A DNA stretch of 64,000 nt from the NCBI RefSeq assembly GCF_034541975.1, contig NZ_JAVYJM010000001.1, one strand, 5' to 3'. Made by a program: the position numbers and the translations under genes. The stretch comes from Dermacoccus abyssi. Its GTDB lineage: Bacteria; Actinomycetota; Actinomycetes; Actinomycetales; Dermatophilaceae. Below, piece by piece: positions 1 through 8,347 of this stretch. A model generated the notes under the pieces. It was not told the DNA's origin. It saw only the letters and a program-made list of their open reading frames with translations, and made no database searches. How positions within the stretch are numbered: the first letter of the stretch is position 1; every line of letters begins with the position of its first letter.

Positions 1-755
1 ACGAACGCCGCCACGAGCGCGAGGCCCACCGGCAGGAGCGCCCAGACGGCAGCCCCGGCACCGCGCTCCATGAACGGCAGCATGATGACGAGCACCGCGA
101 CGGCGAGCAGCACGGTGCCGACAGGGTCGAGGTCGAGCTTCTGATCGGGTCGACGACGGTCGTTGGGCACCCAGCGCAGGCCGAGGAGGAGCGACGCGAG
201 GCCGAGCGGCACGTTGATGAAGAACATCCAGCGCCAGCCGGCGTCGTTGCCGAGGATCTGGATGAGCAGGCCACCGATGACCGGTCCGACGGCGGTGGCG
301 ACAGCGACCGTCGTCGCCATGAGAGCGAACGCCTTCGCGCGCTCCTGGCCGCGGAAGTGCTGCTGGATGAGCCCGATGGCCTGCGGGTTGACGAGGCCCG
401 AACCGAGACCCTGTACGACACGGGCGATGTTGAGGACGACGATGTCCTGCGCGAGGCCGGCCATGAGCGAGCCGAGCGTGAACAGTGCGATGCCGACGAG
501 GAGCATGCGGCGCCGGCCGATGACGTCGCCGGCGCGGCCCGACGGCACGAGGAGGACGCCGAAGGCCAGTGCGTAACCGGAGATGACCCACTGCAGGCCA
601 CCCGAACTCGCGCCGGTGGACTCGCCGATCGCCGGGAGCGCGACGTTGATGACCGAGATGGCGACGAGCGCCATGAAGAGGGGGATGAGGAGCACCGTCA
701 GGAGCCGATGGGGCCTGACCTCGGGGGGTTGTTCGGTCGTCTGTTCGGTGCTCAC
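1..755 (-). CDS. MFS drug-efflux transporter, DHA2 (EmrB/QacA) type, C-terminus outside window
   Basis: Reads leftwards and leaves the window, so only the first ~251 residues are present. The GTG start at 755 gives a short polar N-terminus (STEQTTEQ) followed by TM1 at about residues 18-40. MFS motif A is clear (residues 73-85, with D77 and R81-R83), then RVVQGLGSG (112-120) and the antiporter motif C GPVIGG (157-162). The order and spacing match 14-TM proton-driven drug exporters of the EmrB/QacA group. Substrate cannot be deduced. The region to 922 downstream of the next gene holds only a hairpin. Family is confident; substrate unknown. Confidence 0.85.
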   Translation of the reverse strand, partial: MSTEQTTEQPPEVRPHRLLTVLLIPLFMALVAISVINVALPAIGESTGASSGGLQWVISGYALAFGVLLVPSGRAGDVIGRRRMLLVGIALFTLGSLMAGLAQDIVVLNIARVVQGLGSGLVNPQAIGLIQQHFRGQERAKAFALMATTVAVATAVGPVIGGLLIQILGNDAGWRWMFFINVPLGLASLLLGLRWVPNDRRRPDQKLDLDPVGTVLLAVAVLVIMLPFMERGAGAAVWALLPVGLALVAAF

Positions 756-854
756 CGAACGACTGTACGCCCGCCCTCGCGCCGGTCTCTAGCAGTCGTG
801 GGCACGATCACTTTTCCGCGTGGTTCCGGGGGTTCCGGGCCACTTCAGGGATGA

Positions 855-910
855 GATTCGCCCCGGCACACGACCGACCGCGAAGGGCGGATCGCGCACC
901 GGGGCGAATC
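855..910 (-). terminator. Hairpin downstream of the NmrA-type gene
   Basis: Perfect 12-bp inverted repeat (855-866 with 899-910) enclosing 32 bases, lying just after the stop of the leftward gene ending at 923. There is no U-tract, as is common for actinobacterial terminators. Function is inferred from position. Confidence 0.5.
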
Positions 911-922
911 GAAGGGAGGCCG

Positions 923-1777
923 TCAGACGGCCGCGCGCACGACCTCCGTGATCGTCGTCGGTGCGTGACCCATGAGCTCCTCGAGGGCCTTGGAGTCGGT
1001 GTGCATCTCACCGGCGGCGATCGAACGGTCCACGCGTGCCTGGATGTTCGGCCACGTGGCGTCTTGGCCGTCGCTCGTCATGGTGGCGACGAGTTCGTCG
1101 GCGCTGACGACGCGGTGCACCACCGTCGTACCCGTGGCCTCGGTGATGGCCTCCGCCAGCTCGGTGAGCGTGAAGGCAGGGCCGCCCAGTTCGAACGTGC
1201 GCGACTCGGCGCCCGCGGAGCGCAGGGCGCCCACAGCGGCAGCGGCGAAGTCTGCGCGTGCCGCAGCGGAGATCGGGGCGTCGTCCGTGGCGCTGAGGAT
1301 CTCGCCGGTGGCGAGGTACTGCGGCAGCTGCGTCGTGTAGTTCTCCGAGTACCAGGCGTTGCGCAGGACGGTGTGCGCGACGCCGCTGGCGGCAAGGACC
1401 TTCTCCGTCGCGATGTGCTCGTCGACGAGGGGGTTGCTCGAGGCGTCCGCGTTGAGGATCGAGGTGTAGACGATGTGAGCGACGCCGGCGTCCCTGGCCG
1501 CTTCGATGACGTTGGTGTGCTGCTCGACGCGCGCGCCGACGGCGTCGCCGGAGATGAGCAGAAGCCGCTCGACACCCTCGAGCGCCGTGCGCAGCGCGGC
1601 CGGGTCGGCGTAGTCGGCCTCGCGGACGGTGACGCCCTGCTCGGCGAGGCTCGCAGCCTTGGCGGGGTTACGGACGACGGCGACAACCTCGTCCGGTGCG
1701 GTGCCGCTCTCGAGGAGGTCGGCGACGACGAGGCGGCCGAGCGCTCCGGTGGCGCCGGTAATGGCGAGGGTGGTCAT
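923..1777 (-). CDS. NAD(P)H-binding NmrA/QorB-type reductase
   Basis: 284 residues. The start at 1777 is chosen because the Rossmann motif GxxGxxG (G8, G11, G14) then sits at the extreme N-terminus and AAAGGA lies upstream. The sequence follows the atypical short-chain dehydrogenase pattern of NmrA and quinone oxidoreductase 2 (QorB): an N-terminal nucleotide-binding fold, an ERLLLISGD segment near residue 75 in place of a Tyr-Lys catalytic pair, and a variable C-terminal substrate lobe. Likely a cytosolic NADPH-dependent quinone reductase or redox sensor. It appears monocistronic, with a hairpin downstream. Exact substrate unknown. Confidence 0.85.
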   Translation of the reverse strand: MTTLAITGATGALGRLVVADLLESGTAPDEVVAVVRNPAKAASLAEQGVTVREADYADPAALRTALEGVERLLLISGDAVGARVEQHTNVIEAARDAGVAHIVYTSILNADASSNPLVDEHIATEKVLAASGVAHTVLRNAWYSENYTTQLPQYLATGEILSATDDAPISAAARADFAAAAVGALRSAGAESRTFELGGPAFTLTELAEAITEATGTTVVHRVVSADELVATMTSDGQDATWPNIQARVDRSIAAGEMHTDSKALEELMGHAPTTITEVVRAAV

Positions 1778-1871
1778 GGCAGGTCCTTTCCACGGGCGGA
1801 TACTGCACATGCAACAGCGCCCCCACGCGGATGCTTCCGAGGCGCCGCCCGAGGACCAGCAGGTGGACGCG

Positions 1872-2522
1872 TCAGGGCTGCCGAACCGCGCGTACTACGG
1901 CGTCGACCCCGCCCATCTGGTCGTCGCGGCGGCGGTTCTCCAGGGTGACGATCTCCCACTCGTCGCCTCGTAGCGCGGCGCCCGCCTCGTCGATGCTCAC
2001 CTGGTGCTGCCCTGCGGCACGGGTGGGTTCGCCCGTGGCCGGATCAACGCTCTGGTGGCCGACCATGAAGAGCGTCCCGCCGGGTGCGACGCCGCTGGCG
2101 AGGCGCGTGATCATCTCGGCCATGTCGCCGGCGCAGTGGACGTAGAGGCACAGGACGACGTCGTGCGCCCAGGGCTCGGGTGCCCAGACGCCGAGGTCCG
2201 CCTCGACCCACGTGATGCGCTCGGCGATGTCGGCCCCAGCCGCTGCGGCGGCGCGGCGTCCGAAGTCGAGTGCCGCGGGTGCGAAGTCGACGGCCGTCAC
2301 GGCGCAACCGTGGGTGGCGAGCCACAGCGCCTCCGCACCGTGGCCCGCGCCGGCGTCGAGCACCGACAGCTCACCGTCAGAGCGTCGATCGGTGAAGAGC
2401 GCTTCGAGCTCGCCGGTCACGTAGGGGCTCGGCGGCTTGGTGGTGAGCATGTCGGCATGGGTGGCCATGACCTGCTGCCAACGTTGCTCCCAGCCGTCGC
2501 GGTCGAACGAGGGGTCGCTCAT
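1872..2522 (-). CDS. Class I SAM-dependent methyltransferase (TehB/UbiE-like)
   Basis: 216 residues. Motif I LDAGAGHGAEAL near residue 55 and the acidic VDFAPAALD segment (motif post-I) define a seven-strand SAM methyltransferase; WVEADLGVW gives motif II. It starts at 2522, only 7 bases after the stop of the GTPase gene, so the two are almost certainly co-transcribed and probably translationally coupled, since no strong ribosome site is visible. The substrate is not predictable. The protein resembles the small TehB-type thiol or oxyanion methyltransferases, but that is only a fold-level statement. Confidence 0.85.
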   Translation of the reverse strand: MSDPSFDRDGWEQRWQQVMATHADMLTTKPPSPYVTGELEALFTDRRSDGELSVLDAGAGHGAEALWLATHGCAVTAVDFAPAALDFGRRAAAAAGADIAERITWVEADLGVWAPEPWAHDVVLCLYVHCAGDMAEMITRLASGVAPGGTLFMVGHQSVDPATGEPTRAAGQHQVSIDEAGAALRGDEWEIVTLENRRRDDQMGGVDAVVRAVRQP

Positions 2523-2529
2523 GCGTCGA

Positions 2530-3303
2530 TCAGACGTGGCCGCTGAGCTGCGCCATGCGCGCTTCGAGGGTGACGAGCAGCGAATCGAGCTCCTTGGAGT
2601 TCTCGGCACTGACGGGCAACACGTCGACGGAGATCTTCGCGCCGCCTGCGAGGGCGCGCAGTTCGTCGAGCTTCGCGGCGAAGGGCGAACCGCTGCCGGG
2701 AGAGTAGTAGCGCACCGCCTCCTTCAGCCGGTCAGGGTAGAGATCGGCCTTCGTCACGGCGATGACGACCCACACGGGGCGCTCGCGACGCACCGCCATG
2801 GCGGCGATGCGGTGCGCGGTGATCGTCCAGTCCTCGAGCTCGGCCGCGAGCTGCTCCTCGACGCTCCGCTCCGGCGCACTACCGCTGACGCCGCCGCTGC
2901 GTCGGGGCGTGGCGTGGCCGTAGGCGACGACGTGGATGACCCCGTCAACGGGTGCCTCGTAGAAGACCTCGTCGAGGGCCGTCAGGCGCGTCGCCGCGTT
3001 GTCACCCGGCACCACGCGGAAGCGGAAACCCTTGAGTCGCGCGGATTTGGACGTACGGCGCTCCATCGTCGCCGACCCGTTCTCGGTGACGGCCTCCGGC
3101 GTCGTGCGTCGAGCAAGCCGGTCGACGAGACGTGTCTTGCCGACACCCGTCATGCCGGTGACGGCGACGGTCGGATAACGGCGGTGCAGCAGGGTCGACA
3201 ACTTCTCCGGTGCCGTGGACACCGCGGTGAGAGCGCTTCCGGCGATGCTCGTGCCGATGGCGGCCTTGCCGGAGCCGCTCACGGCCTTTCCGATGGTATT
3301 CAC
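2530..3303 (-). CDS. P-loop GTPase lacking a classical DxxG motif
   Basis: 257 residues, GTG start at 3303 after GAGG. G1 is GMTGVGKT (residues 50-57), G4 is TKAD (184-187) and a G5-like PVSAENS lies near 230, so it is a TRAFAC-type GTPase domain. At the G3 position the usual DxxG is replaced by VVPGDN (97-102). The first ~40 residues are Gly/Ala/Ser-rich and may be a membrane or partner-binding segment. First gene of a two-gene unit with the methyltransferase at 1872-2522. Not a ribosome-assembly GTPase of known type; biological role unknown. Confidence 0.8.
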   Translation of the reverse strand: MNTIGKAVSGSGKAAIGTSIAGSALTAVSTAPEKLSTLLHRRYPTVAVTGMTGVGKTRLVDRLARRTTPEAVTENGSATMERRTSKSARLKGFRFRVVPGDNAATRLTALDEVFYEAPVDGVIHVVAYGHATPRRSGGVSGSAPERSVEEQLAAELEDWTITAHRIAAMAVRRERPVWVVIAVTKADLYPDRLKEAVRYYSPGSGSPFAAKLDELRALAGGAKISVDVLPVSAENSKELDSLLVTLEARMAQLSGHV

Positions 3304-3315
3304 GTTCTACCTCGC

Positions 3316-3356
3316 GTGACGTCGATGTACATCGGGGTCAACCTTACGGACGTCAC
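3316..3356. promoter_or_regulatory. Nested palindromes upstream of the GTPase gene
   Basis: A perfect 12-bp palindrome CGATGTACATCG (3323-3334) is followed by a second element, so that GTGACGTC (3316-3323) and GACGTCAC (3349-3356) form an outer inverted repeat. All lie within 55 bases of the GTPase start at 3303. A TTGACC hexamer on the minus strand falls between them. This layout suggests an operator over the promoter; the regulator is unknown. Confidence 0.4.
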
Positions 3357-3457
3357 CTGCGTACTCGTGCACGTCAGCGCGGCCACCGCGACAGCAGGGG
3401 ACGAAACTCCCTCCAAGGGGTGGGGGTGCGAAGGGTCGTGCCGGTTAACGTGGGGGC

Positions 3458-3658
3458 ATGACACGCGATGACATTCACGAAGCAGCCGAGAACGACGAGC
3501 CCAAGGGCGAGAAGCCGGGCTCCGGTGCCGAGCGTTCCGAGGGCGGGAGCGGGCTGAGCGGTTCCGACGCCGGCGCCGACGCCGTGCCCGAGAACACGAC
3601 GGGTGGCACGAGCCCGCGCACGCCCAACCAGAGCGACTCGCCGAAGACCGCGAACTGA
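3458..3658 (+). CDS. Small acidic, disordered hypothetical protein
   Basis: 66 residues made almost entirely of G, S, E, D, P, N and T with no predicted fold. Start supported by TAACGT (3446-3451), a -10-like hexamer exactly six bases before the ATG, which predicts a leaderless message. The next gene, also short and disordered at its N-terminus, follows on the same strand from its own leaderless start. Composition suggests a stress-type or linker protein, but no family is recognised. It could be spurious; the promoter and the plausible start are the reasons to keep it. Confidence 0.5.
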   Translation: MTRDDIHEAAENDEPKGEKPGSGAERSEGGSGLSGSDAGADAVPENTTGGTSPRTPNQSDSPKTAN

Positions 3659-3756
3659 GCGCGCCGACCGGCGGGTAATGGCGTCGCGGCGCGCTTCCAG
3701 GGGTGAAATCCGTTGGGGGGTACCGGTTGTCGGAGGGCGTTGCTAGTGTCGCGAAC

Positions 3757-4083
3757 ATGACCGACATGAATGCACAGCAGCCGCCCACCGACCCCGACAG
3801 TGCCGCGGCGCAGGACGCTGGCGCCGCGCGTGAGCCGTCCGGCGCCCAGGGTGGCGCAGAGACGATCGGCGCCACGCCGAACAGCGACGCGGGCCGCAAC
3901 GACGCGCTTCAGCGTGACCCGCAGGAGTGGGCCACGGGTGACGAGCCCATGACCGAGGCGCAGAAGTCGTACCTCGACACGCTGGCCAAGGAATCCGGCG
4001 AGCAGCTTCCGGCCGACCTCACGAAGGCCGAGGCGAGCGAGCACATCGATCGCCTGCAGGGTAAGAGCAACCGCGTCGACTGA
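3757..4083 (+). CDS. DUF3072 domain protein
   Basis: 108 residues. The first ~60 are low-complexity (A, G, P, Q, S). The C-terminal ~45 carry the compact helical DUF3072 signature: MTEAQKSYLDTLAKESGE, then LPADLTKAEASEHIDRLQ. This resembles a short DNA- or protein-binding helical hairpin, with function unknown in the family. The start at 3757 is set by TAGTGT (3744-3749) seven bases upstream, a leaderless arrangement. Convergent with the PaiB-like gene, whose stop is 7 bases away. Confidence 0.75.
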   Translation: MTDMNAQQPPTDPDSAAAQDAGAAREPSGAQGGAETIGATPNSDAGRNDALQRDPQEWATGDEPMTEAQKSYLDTLAKESGEQLPADLTKAEASEHIDRLQGKSNRVD

Positions 4084-4090
4084 GGTCGGC

Positions 4091-4747
4091 TCACTCCTCT
4101 CGCCGGGGCGGGTTCGTCATCGCCTCGGCGAGCTCGTCGTGCGCGTGTCCCTCTGACTCGCGCACGACGCCGTCCCGCGCGCCGAGCCGATCGGCGTCGG
4201 TGCGGTGCGAGCCCACCTTGAAACGGCCCTCGAAGCGTTCGATCGGCAGCGAGATGCCGACGATCTTCCCCAGCATCTCGTCGATGTAGTCGCCCGGCGC
4301 CTTGCCCATCCGCCACGGCTCTTCGCGCCCAGCCTCCATGACGCCGGTGAGTCGGGCAACGACGCCGCGCACCCACTTCGGGTCGTCGTGGACGACGAGT
4401 GTGCCCCACGCGTGGGCGACGAGGTAGTTCCACGTCGGCACGACGCGGTGATGCTCCGCCTTGCTCGGGTACCAGGTCGGTGAGATGTAGTGCTCGCCGC
4501 CGCCGAACGTCGCGAGGCTCGTACCGACGTGGTGGCCGTCCTCCCACAGCGGATTCGCGCGAGCAACGTGGCCGATGAGCGTCTTGCCGCTCGGCGCATC
4601 GGCGTCGTCGACCACGAGCAGTGGCACGAGGTCAGCCTGCGGCGTCATGCCGTCGTGGGTGACGAGGGTGGCGAGGGGATGCTTCGCGACGAAGTCCGCG
4701 AGGACGGCGACGTCGTCGACCCGGTCGTGGGCGGGGTTGTAGGCCAT
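4091..4747 (-). CDS. PaiB-type FMN-binding protein
   Basis: 218 residues. The family landmarks YISPTWYPSK and VPTWNY (about residues 87-107) and the N-terminal HPLATLVTHDG strand match the PaiB split-barrel flavoproteins. Bacillus PaiB was described as a negative transcriptional regulator, while many homologues may simply be FMN-dependent redox proteins. A good ribosome site (GAAGG) precedes the ATG at 4747. It is divergent from the hydrolase gene at 4803 with only 55 bases between them, so the two promoters share that gap. The regulator role is family knowledge, not shown here. Confidence 0.85.
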   Translation of the reverse strand: MAYNPAHDRVDDVAVLADFVAKHPLATLVTHDGMTPQADLVPLLVVDDADAPSGKTLIGHVARANPLWEDGHHVGTSLATFGGGEHYISPTWYPSKAEHHRVVPTWNYLVAHAWGTLVVHDDPKWVRGVVARLTGVMEAGREEPWRMGKAPGDYIDEMLGKIVGISLPIERFEGRFKVGSHRTDADRLGARDGVVRESEGHAHDELAEAMTNPPRREE

Positions 4748-4802
4748 GCAGCCACCTTCTCAGGTGGACACGCTGCAGCCTCGCCGCCGTACCGTGACGA
4801 TC

Positions 4803-5588
4803 ATGAACATCGTTCGACACGGCCGCGGCACCCCGATCGTCCTGCTCCATGGCTTCGAGGCCGACCATCGCCTCGTCCTCTCCCTGGAGAGTGCCTTGCG
4901 CGCAGTACCGGGATGGCGCCGTCTGTACCCGGACCTGCCGGGTTTCGGGCGTACACCGATCGGCGACGTGGCGAGCACGGACGACGTCGTCGCCGAGGTG
5001 CTCGACCTCGTCGACGACGAGTTGGCCGGTGAGCAGTTCGCCATCCTCGGTGATTCCTTCGGCGGCATGGTGGCTCGCGCGGTGGCCCATCGACGGCGAG
5101 ACAGGGTGCTCGGACTCGGACTGCTTGCGAGCGTGTTCGTCGCTGACGCGAGCGCTCGCGTGGTGCCGGAACGTGTCGTGCTCCACGAGGACACGGACGC
5201 CGTCGCCGTTGCAGGCGATTCGGCTGATGACTACGCGGACATCGCCGTCGTCCAGACGCGAGGGAACGCCGAAGCCTTCGTCGAGTTCGCCGCCCCGGGC
5301 GCGGAACTGGCCGACGGCGAGGCGATGAAGAAACTCTCGGAGAACTACCGGTTGAGCTGGGATCCTGAGGACTCCGAGCCGTTCACGCAGCCTTCCCTCA
5401 TCATCACCGGGCGGCAGGATCACATCGTCGGCTACCGCGATGCCCTGAACAGGCTCGAGCACTACCCGCGCGCCACCTTCGTCACCCTCGACGAGGCGGG
5501 CCACAACGCTCACCTCGACCAGGACGCCCTCGTGGGCGCCCTCGTCGCGGACTGGCTGAGGCGGATGCGGCCCTACGACAAGCGCTGA
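4803..5588 (+). CDS. Alpha/beta hydrolase
   Basis: 261 residues. Nucleophile elbow GDSFGG with S85, oxyanion-hole HGF (16-18), an acidic residue in TGRQDH and the catalytic His in AGHNAH complete the triad in the usual order, so this is an active-type serine hydrolase of the alpha/beta fold. The lid region is short, which fits small ester or lactone substrates; the natural substrate is unknown. TACCGT (4790-4795) lies seven bases before the ATG, predicting leaderless transcription and fixing the start at 4803. Confidence 0.85.
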   Translation: MNIVRHGRGTPIVLLHGFEADHRLVLSLESALRAVPGWRRLYPDLPGFGRTPIGDVASTDDVVAEVLDLVDDELAGEQFAILGDSFGGMVARAVAHRRRDRVLGLGLLASVFVADASARVVPERVVLHEDTDAVAVAGDSADDYADIAVVQTRGNAEAFVEFAAPGAELADGEAMKKLSENYRLSWDPEDSEPFTQPSLIITGRQDHIVGYRDALNRLEHYPRATFVTLDEAGHNAHLDQDALVGALVADWLRRMRPYDKR

Positions 5589-5616
5589 CGGCTGCGGCCT
5601 CACTAGGGTGAACCGC

Positions 5617-6010
5617 ATGCGCAGCGTCCACCTGAGTACCGTCGTCCACCGCGACCCGCAGGTGGTCTACGCCTTCGCGCGCGACAGTCGAGAATCTGCC
5701 GCGGTGGGCGGCCGGGTTGGCCTCGTCCGAGGTTCATGCGGGCGAACGGGATGGCGAACTCGTGGCCAAATCCCCCATGGGTACAGTGCGGTTCACGTTC
5801 GTACCGGAGAATGCGTTCGGTGTGCTCGACCACGACGTCACGCTGCCGGACGGAACCGTGGTCCACAATCCACTGCGCGTGCTCGCCCACCCCGACGGGG
5901 CCGAGGTGGTCTTCACCCTGCGTCAGGCGGCGCTGACGACTGCAGAGCTCGACCGTGACGCCGCGATGGTCGAGGCCGACCTCGAGCGGCTGCGGTCCCT
6001 GCTGGAATGA
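5617..6010 (+). pseudogene. SRPBCC-type protein broken by a single-base insertion
   Basis: Two partial reading frames join into one 130-residue protein if one base is removed at about 5686-5689. Frame one gives MRSVHLSTVVHRDPQVVYAF then ARD; frame two resumes with ENLPRWAAGLASSEVHAGER and runs to the stop at 6010. The joined sequence has the START/Bet v1-like opening (strand, then V-Y-A-F and N-L-P-W) of SRPBCC polyketide-cyclase-like proteins. Length 394 is 3n+1, consistent with exactly one extra base. TAGGGT (5604-5609) lies seven bases before the ATG, an intact leaderless promoter. Either a recent frameshift or a sequencing error. Confidence 0.75.
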
Positions 6011-6014
6011 AGAA

Positions 6015-6048
6015 GTCGGGGGTGTGTCGCGACCGACACACCCCCGAC
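6015..6048. terminator. Strong bidirectional hairpin
   Basis: Perfect 15-bp stem (6015-6029 with 6034-6048) and a 4-base loop CGAC, placed between the rightward SRPBCC remnant (stop 6010) and the stop of the leftward zinc-ribbon gene (6066). It would terminate transcription from both sides. Confidence 0.8.
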
Positions 6049-6065
6049 CCCTCATCGCCCGAGCG

Positions 6066-6245
6066 TCAGGACGCGCTCGGCTTGTCACCTTCCCACTCGC
6101 CCTCGTGGCCCTTCTCGCACCGGTACGTCCAGGGCTCGTCGGGGAGCTCCTGGCCGGCAGAGGAGCGCTTCGACGTGAACTGGGCGATCGGAGCCGAGCA
6201 TTGGGGGCAGGTGCTGGGAACGTGCGGGGCAGCCTGATTCGTCAT
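6066..6245 (-). CDS. Small zinc-ribbon-like protein (59 aa)
   Basis: 59 residues, reading from 6245 with GAAGGTAG just upstream. Cysteine pattern CPQC (residues 13-16) then C43-EKGH (to H47) forms a probable CxxC...CxxxH zinc site. The middle SAGQELPDEPWTYRC and acidic EGEWEGDKP tail are compatible with a tiny treble-clef or ribbon protein. It lies alone between a hairpin and a divergent membrane-protein gene. No named family recognised; the ordered cysteines and the ribosome site argue that it is real. Confidence 0.65.
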   Translation of the reverse strand: MTNQAAPHVPSTCPQCSAPIAQFTSKRSSAGQELPDEPWTYRCEKGHEGEWEGDKPSAS

Positions 6246-6386
6246 GGCACTACCTTCGAAGTTTTCCCGCGCCGGCGCAAGACTTCAGGGCGTGCAGTCG
6301 CGTCGTCATCGAGGCGGGCCGAACGATCCCGGAACTCCGTCTCGCGACGGATACGCGGGTCACGCGGCCGACGCTAGCGTCGAGAC

Positions 6387-6986
6387 ATGAGCAAGAAGTC
6401 AGCGTTCGACGTCGGCCCGTCGCCGGAGGAGGTTTGTCGCGTCGCGCAGGAAGCACGAGACCTCCCGCGGGAACAGCTCGAACGGGGCGTGCTGGGATGT
6501 CTCGGGCTCGTCGTCGCGGTGTGGGCCGTGACGGTGGCGGTGGTCGCGACGAAGCTGCCGGAGCGGGTTCCGACGCACTGGTCGGGTGAGACGCCCGACG
6601 GGTGGTCGAGCCGCACGGGCGCCATCGCCCTGTTCGTTCTCACGCCCATTGCCATCTCGGCTCTGCTGGTGCTCGTCAGCGGGCTGGTGATGCGCTGGCC
6701 CCAGAGCATCAACGCGCCGCAGAAGGAGGAGTGGCTGCGCACACCGCAACGGTTGCGCACGCTCGAGCGGCTGATGCGGGAGGACATGGTGCTTCTGTCG
6801 GCGCTCATCTTCGCGCTCTTCGCCCTCATCACCGCGACGACGGGCTGGGCCGCACATCAACCCGGTGGCGCCATGCCCGGCTGGCTCATGGGCGGGGTGC
6901 TCCTCCTGTTCGTGGTGGGCATGCTCACCTTCCTCGTCACCCGGATGCTGGGCAGTCGCTACACGCCGACCGACACCGTCGACTGA
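6387..6986 (+). CDS. DUF1648-type membrane protein
   Basis: 199 residues with a hydrophilic N-terminus of ~35 residues, then four hydrophobic segments (about 36-55, 78-100, 133-150, 165-188). The segment LPERVPTHWSGETPDGW between TM1 and TM2 matches the DUF1648 signature found in SdpI-like and related membrane proteins. TAGCGT (6375-6380) sits six bases before the ATG. SdpI-type proteins confer immunity to membrane-active toxins in Bacillus, but nothing here shows that role. Followed by an independent leaderless gene. Confidence 0.75.
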   Translation: MSKKSAFDVGPSPEEVCRVAQEARDLPREQLERGVLGCLGLVVAVWAVTVAVVATKLPERVPTHWSGETPDGWSSRTGAIALFVLTPIAISALLVLVSGLVMRWPQSINAPQKEEWLRTPQRLRTLERLMREDMVLLSALIFALFALITATTGWAAHQPGGAMPGWLMGGVLLLFVVGMLTFLVTRMLGSRYTPTDTVD

Positions 6987-7042
6987 GCACATGCGTCGCC
7001 CCAATCGCCCCGAGTGTCGGCGCGACAGGGCACAGTGGGGGC

Positions 7043-7882
7043 ATGGCTGAGATGTGGAGAGACGACGAACTCGTCGTGGGCGAGTTCACCTTCGACGCGC
7101 TGCGCTGCGGCCCGAGCGACGGCGAGACGATCCTTCTGCTGCACGGCTGGCCCGAGTCGAACGCCCAGTGGCGCGACGTGGGCCCGATTCTCGCCGAGGC
7201 GGGCTACGACGTCGTCGCCCCGAACCTGCGCGGCTACGCGCCCGGTGCGCGCCCCGCGGGCGTCGAGGCGTACGGCGTGGAGCAGCTCAGCGGAGACGTC
7301 GTCGGCATGATCGAGGCGCTCGGCACGGAGCGCGTGCACCTGGTCGGCCACGACTGGGGCGGCATCATCGGGTGGTTCGTCGCCGGCGGACACCCGGAGC
7401 TCCTCACGACGTACACCGCCGTCAGCACCCCGCACCCGCAGGCCGTCGTGCGCGCCACGATGGCAGACCCCGAGCAGCACGAGAAGCTGCAGTACATCAA
7501 CCTCCTACGTCAGGAGGGGGTGGCCGAGGAGAAGCTCGCGGCCGACGACTGGGCGTACCTGCGCCGGATGATCGGCAACCTCGGCGGCGCGCGCCTCGAC
7601 GAGCATCTGCGTCTGCTCGGCCAGCCCGGCGCCCTCACCGCCGTCCTCAACTACTACCGCGCCTACCGCCCCGAGACGGGCCTCGCGCTTGGCCCCGTCA
7701 CCGTGCCGACGACGTACGTCTGGGGCAACACCGACGTGGCCTTCGGGCGCCGCGCCGCCGAGGGCACGGCCGACTTCGTCAACGCGCCGTACACCTTCGT
7801 CGAACTCGACGGGGGGCACTGGATCAGCGATTTGCAGCCGGAGCCGTTGGCCGACGCGATTCTCGCCCGGGTGCGCGAGTGA
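7043..7882 (+). CDS. Alpha/beta hydrolase, epoxide hydrolase / haloalkane dehalogenase-like
   Basis: 279 residues. The motif LLLHGWPES (H34-G35 oxyanion hole) and a nucleophile elbow GHDWGG with Asp (D104) instead of Ser place it with epoxide hydrolases and haloalkane dehalogenases. A C-terminal catalytic His occurs in DGGHWI and a WGNTD acid upstream. A Tyr-containing cap (LNYYRAYRP) is present, as expected for epoxide ring opening. CACAGT (7031-7036) lies six bases before the ATG at 7043. The stop codon abuts the stop of the convergent GNAT gene with no gap. Confidence 0.85.
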   Translation: MAEMWRDDELVVGEFTFDALRCGPSDGETILLLHGWPESNAQWRDVGPILAEAGYDVVAPNLRGYAPGARPAGVEAYGVEQLSGDVVGMIEALGTERVHLVGHDWGGIIGWFVAGGHPELLTTYTAVSTPHPQAVVRATMADPEQHEKLQYINLLRQEGVAEEKLAADDWAYLRRMIGNLGGARLDEHLRLLGQPGALTAVLNYYRAYRPETGLALGPVTVPTTYVWGNTDVAFGRRAAEGTADFVNAPYTFVELDGGHWISDLQPEPLADAILARVRE

Positions 7883-8299
7883 TCAGCGCGGCAGCATCAT
7901 GCCGAGCGAGTGCGGGGCCGTCTCGACGAAGCCGAGTTTCGCGTAGAGCGGGCGCCCCGGCTCGTCGGCCATGAGCGTGACGTAGGGGCGTGGCGGCGCG
8001 TCCTCACGGATCTTCGCCAGGAGCGCTTCCAGTACCGCCTGCCCGAGGCCCTTCTTCTGGTGCTCGGGCAGCGTCGCCATGTCGGCGATGTGGAAGTACC
8101 AGCCGCCGTCGCCGATGACGCGGCCCATCGCGACGACCTCGCCGCTCGCGCGATGACGCACGTGCACCCACGCCCACGAGTTCACGAGTGCCGGTTCGCC
8201 CTGGGCCTCGGTGACGGGTGACAGGCCCGAATCGGCGCGCAGCCGCAGGTAATCCGCGAGTGGCGGAGGCGAGAGCGTGAGGTCGTAGTCGGGGTGCAC
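7883..8299 (-). CDS. GNAT family N-acetyltransferase
   Basis: 138 residues, GTG start at 8299 preceded by GAGAGGAG. The acetyl-CoA pyrophosphate loop is EHQKKGLGQ (Q/RxxGxG/A motif A), followed by the family's C-terminal LYAKLGFVETAP. Short single-domain Gcn5-related acetyltransferase; substrate not predictable. Convergent and directly abutting the hydrolase gene at 7882. Confidence 0.85.
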   Translation of the reverse strand: MHPDYDLTLSPPPLADYLRLRADSGLSPVTEAQGEPALVNSWAWVHVRHRASGEVVAMGRVIGDGGWYFHIADMATLPEHQKKGLGQAVLEALLAKIREDAPPRPYVTLMADEPGRPLYAKLGFVETAPHSLGMMLPR

Positions 8300-8347
8300 G
8301 GTGGCTCCTCTCGGGTCAGTGGGTTCGTCGTGGGTGAACAGTGGCCG

